From the NCBI GenBank assembly GCA_024709705.1, contig JANJWE010000046.1, forward strand, positions 1 through 14,349: a DNA stretch of 14,349 bases, read 5' to 3'. The stretch comes from Flavobacterium sp. (GTDB lineage: Bacteria; Bacteroidota; Bacteroidia; Flavobacteriales; Flavobacteriaceae). Made by a program: the position numbers and the translations under genes. Position 1 is the stretch's first letter. Each line of letters begins with the position of its first letter. The notes below the pieces were generated by a model. It made no database searches. It was not told where the DNA came from and was given only the letters and a program-made list of their open reading frames with translations. Positions 11,851 to 14,349 of this stretch are shown here, one piece after another.

Positions 11851-14349
11851 TTATTGTATGAGATAAATCCATCCGGTTTTGGTTTCACCATTTTTAAATT
11901 CAATAACATAGTAATAGGTTGCGGTTGGGAGAATTTCGCCTTGATCGGATTGTCCTCTCCATTGATTGGAGTAATTCATTTTAGAATATACTTTGACCCC
12001 ATAACGGTTAAAAATACTTAATTTTTGTACTTCAAAATGTTCCAAATCAAAGAAGTCATTTGAGCCATCATCATTTGGAGAAATCCCTTTTTGAATACCA
12101 CAGAAAATGGAGGGAATACTGATGGACTCCTCCAAACTACAACCATCCATAGTGGTTAAAGTAACTCTAAATGTGATAGGGAATGTTTCTGTTTGAGGTG
12201 TGCTTCTTATGTATTCGGTGACATTAAAAGTAGATGAATTTGTTCCTACGGTTACTCCGTTTTCAGTCATCCAGTTGAAATCAGAAATTATAACATTTGA
12301 GGAATTGGTAAGTTCAGCTCCTAAAATAAATTGATTGCTTTCACATTGATCCGTTATTTGAAATGAAATTTCGGGATATACAGCTATTGAAACAGAAACC
12401 GAATTGGCACAAGCAGTGTTTTGCGGTGTGAATTGGTAAACTGTATTCTGCGTAGTATTTACACTGGGGGGATTCCAGGTTCCCAGGATTCCGTTTTCTG
12501 ATACCGTTGGTAAAATTAAAGAATTACTATTGAAACAAACCGAAGAAGGGAGCGTAAAAATTGGCGTAACTTGAGGTGTAACGGTAACATTTACTGTAAA
12601 ACTTTCGGCACAAGCATCGGAAGGTTGAAAAGTATAACTTCCGGATTGGGTATTGTTTATCACAGCCGGATTCCAAATACCATTGAGATTATTGTTTGAA
12701 ATTAAAGGAAGTGTAGGTGCGTTTTCACCGGGACATAAAGAAATTGAATTGCCAAAATCGAATGTAGGAACAATCAATTCGTTAACAATTACAGTTAGTT
12801 CTATATTCTCTGCACATTCAGAGTTATTTACAATAAAGGTGTAGGTGCCGTTTGTAGTATTATCAATTACAGCCGGACTCCAAAAACCATTAATTCCATT
12901 ATTATCTTCATCAGGTAAAATAGGAGGTGTTTCACCGGAACAAATGGATATGGAATTTCCAAAATTAAAAACAGGTGTTTGAAATTGATTTACCGTTACA
13001 TTCAAAGTAAAAGAAGTCGCACATGAATTGTTTAGTGGCGTAAAAACATAAGTACCATCCTGAACGTTACTAATTACAGAAGGATTCCATTCGCCAACAA
13101 TACCATTTGTGTCTGTAGTGGGTAATATTGGGAATACGGTGTTAGAGCATAATGTGATTTCTGTATCAAAATCAAAAACCGGGGTTATAGGCGAATTCAA
13201 GTTGACCAATACAGCCAAATAAGTAATGCTCTCACAACCGGAAACAATTTGAGTAACGTAATAGGTAGTATTATGGGTTAACGGATGATTTGAGGGTAAA
13301 GGTGTGGTTAAATTTTCATCTGCATACCATTGTAAATTGGTACCATTTACGACCAAATCAGAAAGAGTAAAAACAACTGCAGCTACACTACATATAGATT
13401 GAGTTGCCTCGCCGCTAGGTGCTGCAGGAGCAGGATTGATTGTTAAAGTTACTGGAGTTCGAGTAGTACTGATACAGTTCAAAATTGAATTTTGAGCCTC
13501 GGCATAATAGGTTACTGTTCCCACCGAATTCAGTGTGGGATTGGAAACTATATTTCCGTTTATGGGGGAGTCATACCAAACAATGGCAGAGCCGTCTGAA
13601 GTAGTTGCACTAGCGGTTAACGTTTGAAATGGGTTGGTTTCACAAACTTCTTGGTCTCCATTAGAGGATGGCGGGTTTACAATAGGATCTGTTAATACTA
13701 CAGGGCTATTGATAGTTGTAGAACAATTGTTTATTACAAAATTAAAAGTTGAATAGCTACCCGAATTGAGTAGGTTTAAGGTATAAGAGCCGCTCGAATT
13801 AGTATTAATAAGCGTAGGGCTTATTTGAACTCCGTCATCTCGATAAGAAAAGGTGTAGACCGAATTAGGGTTTAAATTTGAAATAGTAATAGAACCATCA
13901 GAACCATTACAGGTCGTAGGATTTGTAGAGGAAAAGGTTGGGTTTGAACGCACTGTGAAAAACGCTTTGTAGTTGTTCCCTGATGCGTTTAAAATCAAGT
14001 TGTCATCACATTCATTTGAAGCGTTAAAATCACCCGTAACTTCATAAAAGACCTCCAATACATAGTCACCGGGACTATTTGCCGTTAAATCAACTGGGCT
14101 GTAGGGATTGGTAGTGCCATCAGCAATAACTCTCTGCCATTTTTGATCTCCGGTACCACAAGGTCCACCCGAAGGGAATTCGTTGATTGCCGTGTTGCAA
14201 TCATTAAAAAAAGGGAAATCTATAGTGTTAAAAGTTCCGGGCGAAGCCGAGGCAAGATAAACACTATACCGCATTCTTACGCTACAAGCGTTTCCATTAT
14301 TGTTCTTAAAGGTTTTTACTTCACCTCCACGTAAAATAAAGGTTCCTGA
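11851..14349 (-). CDS. Large cell-surface protein with Ig-like repeats and T9SS type B C-terminal domain (partial)
   Basis: The C-terminal 832 residues of a larger protein. The frame stays open from the Met codon at 14274 to the window edge (25 more codons, containing FILRGGEVKTF and NACSVR), so that Met is not the start and the N terminus lies outside. In residues counted from 14274: 1-110 unassigned; 112-197 SprB-like repeat (TCNGSDGSITI); about 203-280 and 283-358 two Ig-like domains (CETNPFQTLTASA, VWYDSP; LQWYAD); 364-635 four tandem repeats of 66-70 residues; 725-807 the gliding-motility/CHU_C C-terminal domain (GISPNDDGSNDFF, LSIFNRYGVKVY, then TYYYVIEF, TGWIYLIQ). That domain directs export through the type IX system and surface attachment (type B signal). 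Role is probably adhesion or gliding; no enzymatic domain is seen here. A hairpin terminator follows. Confidence 0.93.
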   Translation of the reverse strand, partial: SGTFILRGGEVKTFKNNNGNACSVRMRYSVYLASASPGTFNTIDFPFFNDCNTAINEFPSGGPCGTGDQKWQRVIADGTTNPYSPVDLTANSPGDYVLEVFYEVTGDFNASNECDDNLILNASGNNYKAFFTVRSNPTFSSTNPTTCNGSDGSITISNLNPNSVYTFSYRDDGVQISPTLINTNSSGSYTLNLLNSGSYSTFNFVINNCSTTINSPVVLTDPIVNPPSSNGDQEVCETNPFQTLTASATTSDGSAIVWYDSPINGNIVSNPTLNSVGTVTYYAEAQNSILNCISTTRTPVTLTINPAPAAPSGEATQSICSVAAVVFTLSDLVVNGTNLQWYADENLTTPLPSNHPLTHNTTYYVTQIVSGCESITYLAVLVNLNSPITPVFDFDTEITLCSNTVFPILPTTDTNGIVGEWNPSVISNVQDGTYVFTPLNNSCATSFTLNVTVNQFQTPVFNFGNSISICSGETPPILPDEDNNGINGFWSPAVIDNTTNGTYTFIVNNSECAENIELTVIVNELIVPTFDFGNSISLCPGENAPTLPLISNNNLNGIWNPAVINNTQSGSYTFQPSDACAESFTVNVTVTPQVTPIFTLPSSVCFNSNSLILPTVSENGILGTWNPPSVNTTQNTVYQFTPQNTACANSVSVSIAVYPEISFQITDQCESNQFILGAELTNSSNVIISDFNWMTENGVTVGTNSSTFNVTEYIRSTPQTETFPITFRVTLTTMDGCSLEESISIPSIFCGIQKGISPNDDGSNDFFDLEHFEVQKLSIFNRYGVKVYSKMNYSNQWRGQSDQGEILPTATYYYVIEFKNGETKTGWIYLIQ
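12370..13185 (-). repeat. Four tandem 66-70-residue repeats within the surface protein
   Basis: Units begin at 13185, 12978, 12768 and 12567 on the minus strand. Each starts with TP(V/I)F or VPTF, has a cysteine in the ISxC position, an I/TLP turn, a GxxGxWNPxVI core and ends with a CAxSFTVNVTV-like strand. The third and second units are the most alike (DFGNSIS, NFGNSIS); the fourth is the most diverged (TLPSSVCFNSN). Units are similar in protein but visibly diverged in DNA, so they are not recent duplications. Confidence 0.85.

Noticed and set aside
12653..12844. Plus-strand open frame within the surface-protein gene, and similar opposite-strand frames over trxA, the SDR gene, tspO and mvaD
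   Set aside because: They lie antisense or out of frame inside well-supported genes and show no recognisable domain or promoter.
14272..14274. The ATG here as the true start of the cell-surface protein
   Set aside because: The frame is open for another 25 codons to the window edge with similar composition, there is no signal peptide after the ATG, and no promoter is seen.

Overview
The window looks like chromosomal DNA from a member of the Bacteroidetes, most probably a Flavobacterium-like Flavobacteriaceae. The DNA is AT-rich. Several genes are preceded by the Bacteroidetes promoter pattern TTG-N19-TAnnTTTG, and Shine-Dalgarno sequences are largely absent. The protein content fits: mevalonate-pathway enzymes, a UbiA prenyltransferase of the geranylgeranylglycerol-phosphate type, and a very large secreted protein ending in a type IX secretion/gliding C-terminal domain. 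No phage, IS transposase, CRISPR or antiphage module is visible; most of the window is housekeeping DNA.

Layout, left to right. (1) 1-2098: 3' end of dnaE, then thioredoxin trxA with its own -7 box and terminator, then an SDR oxidoreductase. (2) 2131-3091: a DUF58 protein whose consensus promoter lies so close to the ATG that the mRNA should be leaderless. (3) 3130-3631: tRNA-Asp with a consensus promoter and terminator, followed by a gene-poor 380-bp stretch. That stretch holds a candidate small structured RNA (about 3335-3412, with promoter-like and terminator-like ends), a 15-bp REP-like inverted repeat and a short direct repeat. (4) 3632-4750: an RluE-like pseudouridine synthase convergent with tspO. 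(5) 4817-8236: a probable operon of mevalonate diphosphate decarboxylase, a four-helix-bundle (23S rRNA IVP family) gene, a mevalonate-kinase-like GHMP kinase and a UbiA prenyltransferase. (6) 8273-9532: an S4-domain pseudouridine synthase overlapping an NTF2-like gene. (7) 9533-14349, minus strand: an M3 metallopeptidase and the C-terminal 832 residues of a giant repeat-containing cell-surface protein that runs off the window.

How the genes work together. The mevalonate decarboxylase and kinase supply isoprenoid precursors, and the UbiA enzyme uses prenyl chains downstream, so region 5 is an isoprenoid/prenyl-lipid operon. The odd piece inside it is the four-helix-bundle gene. It has no evident link to isoprenoids and is bracketed by AATTGAY heptamer arrays in inverted orientation, which even supply the last codons and the stop of the upstream gene. 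That cassette, and the small-RNA candidate downstream of tRNA-Asp, are the two places most worth checking.
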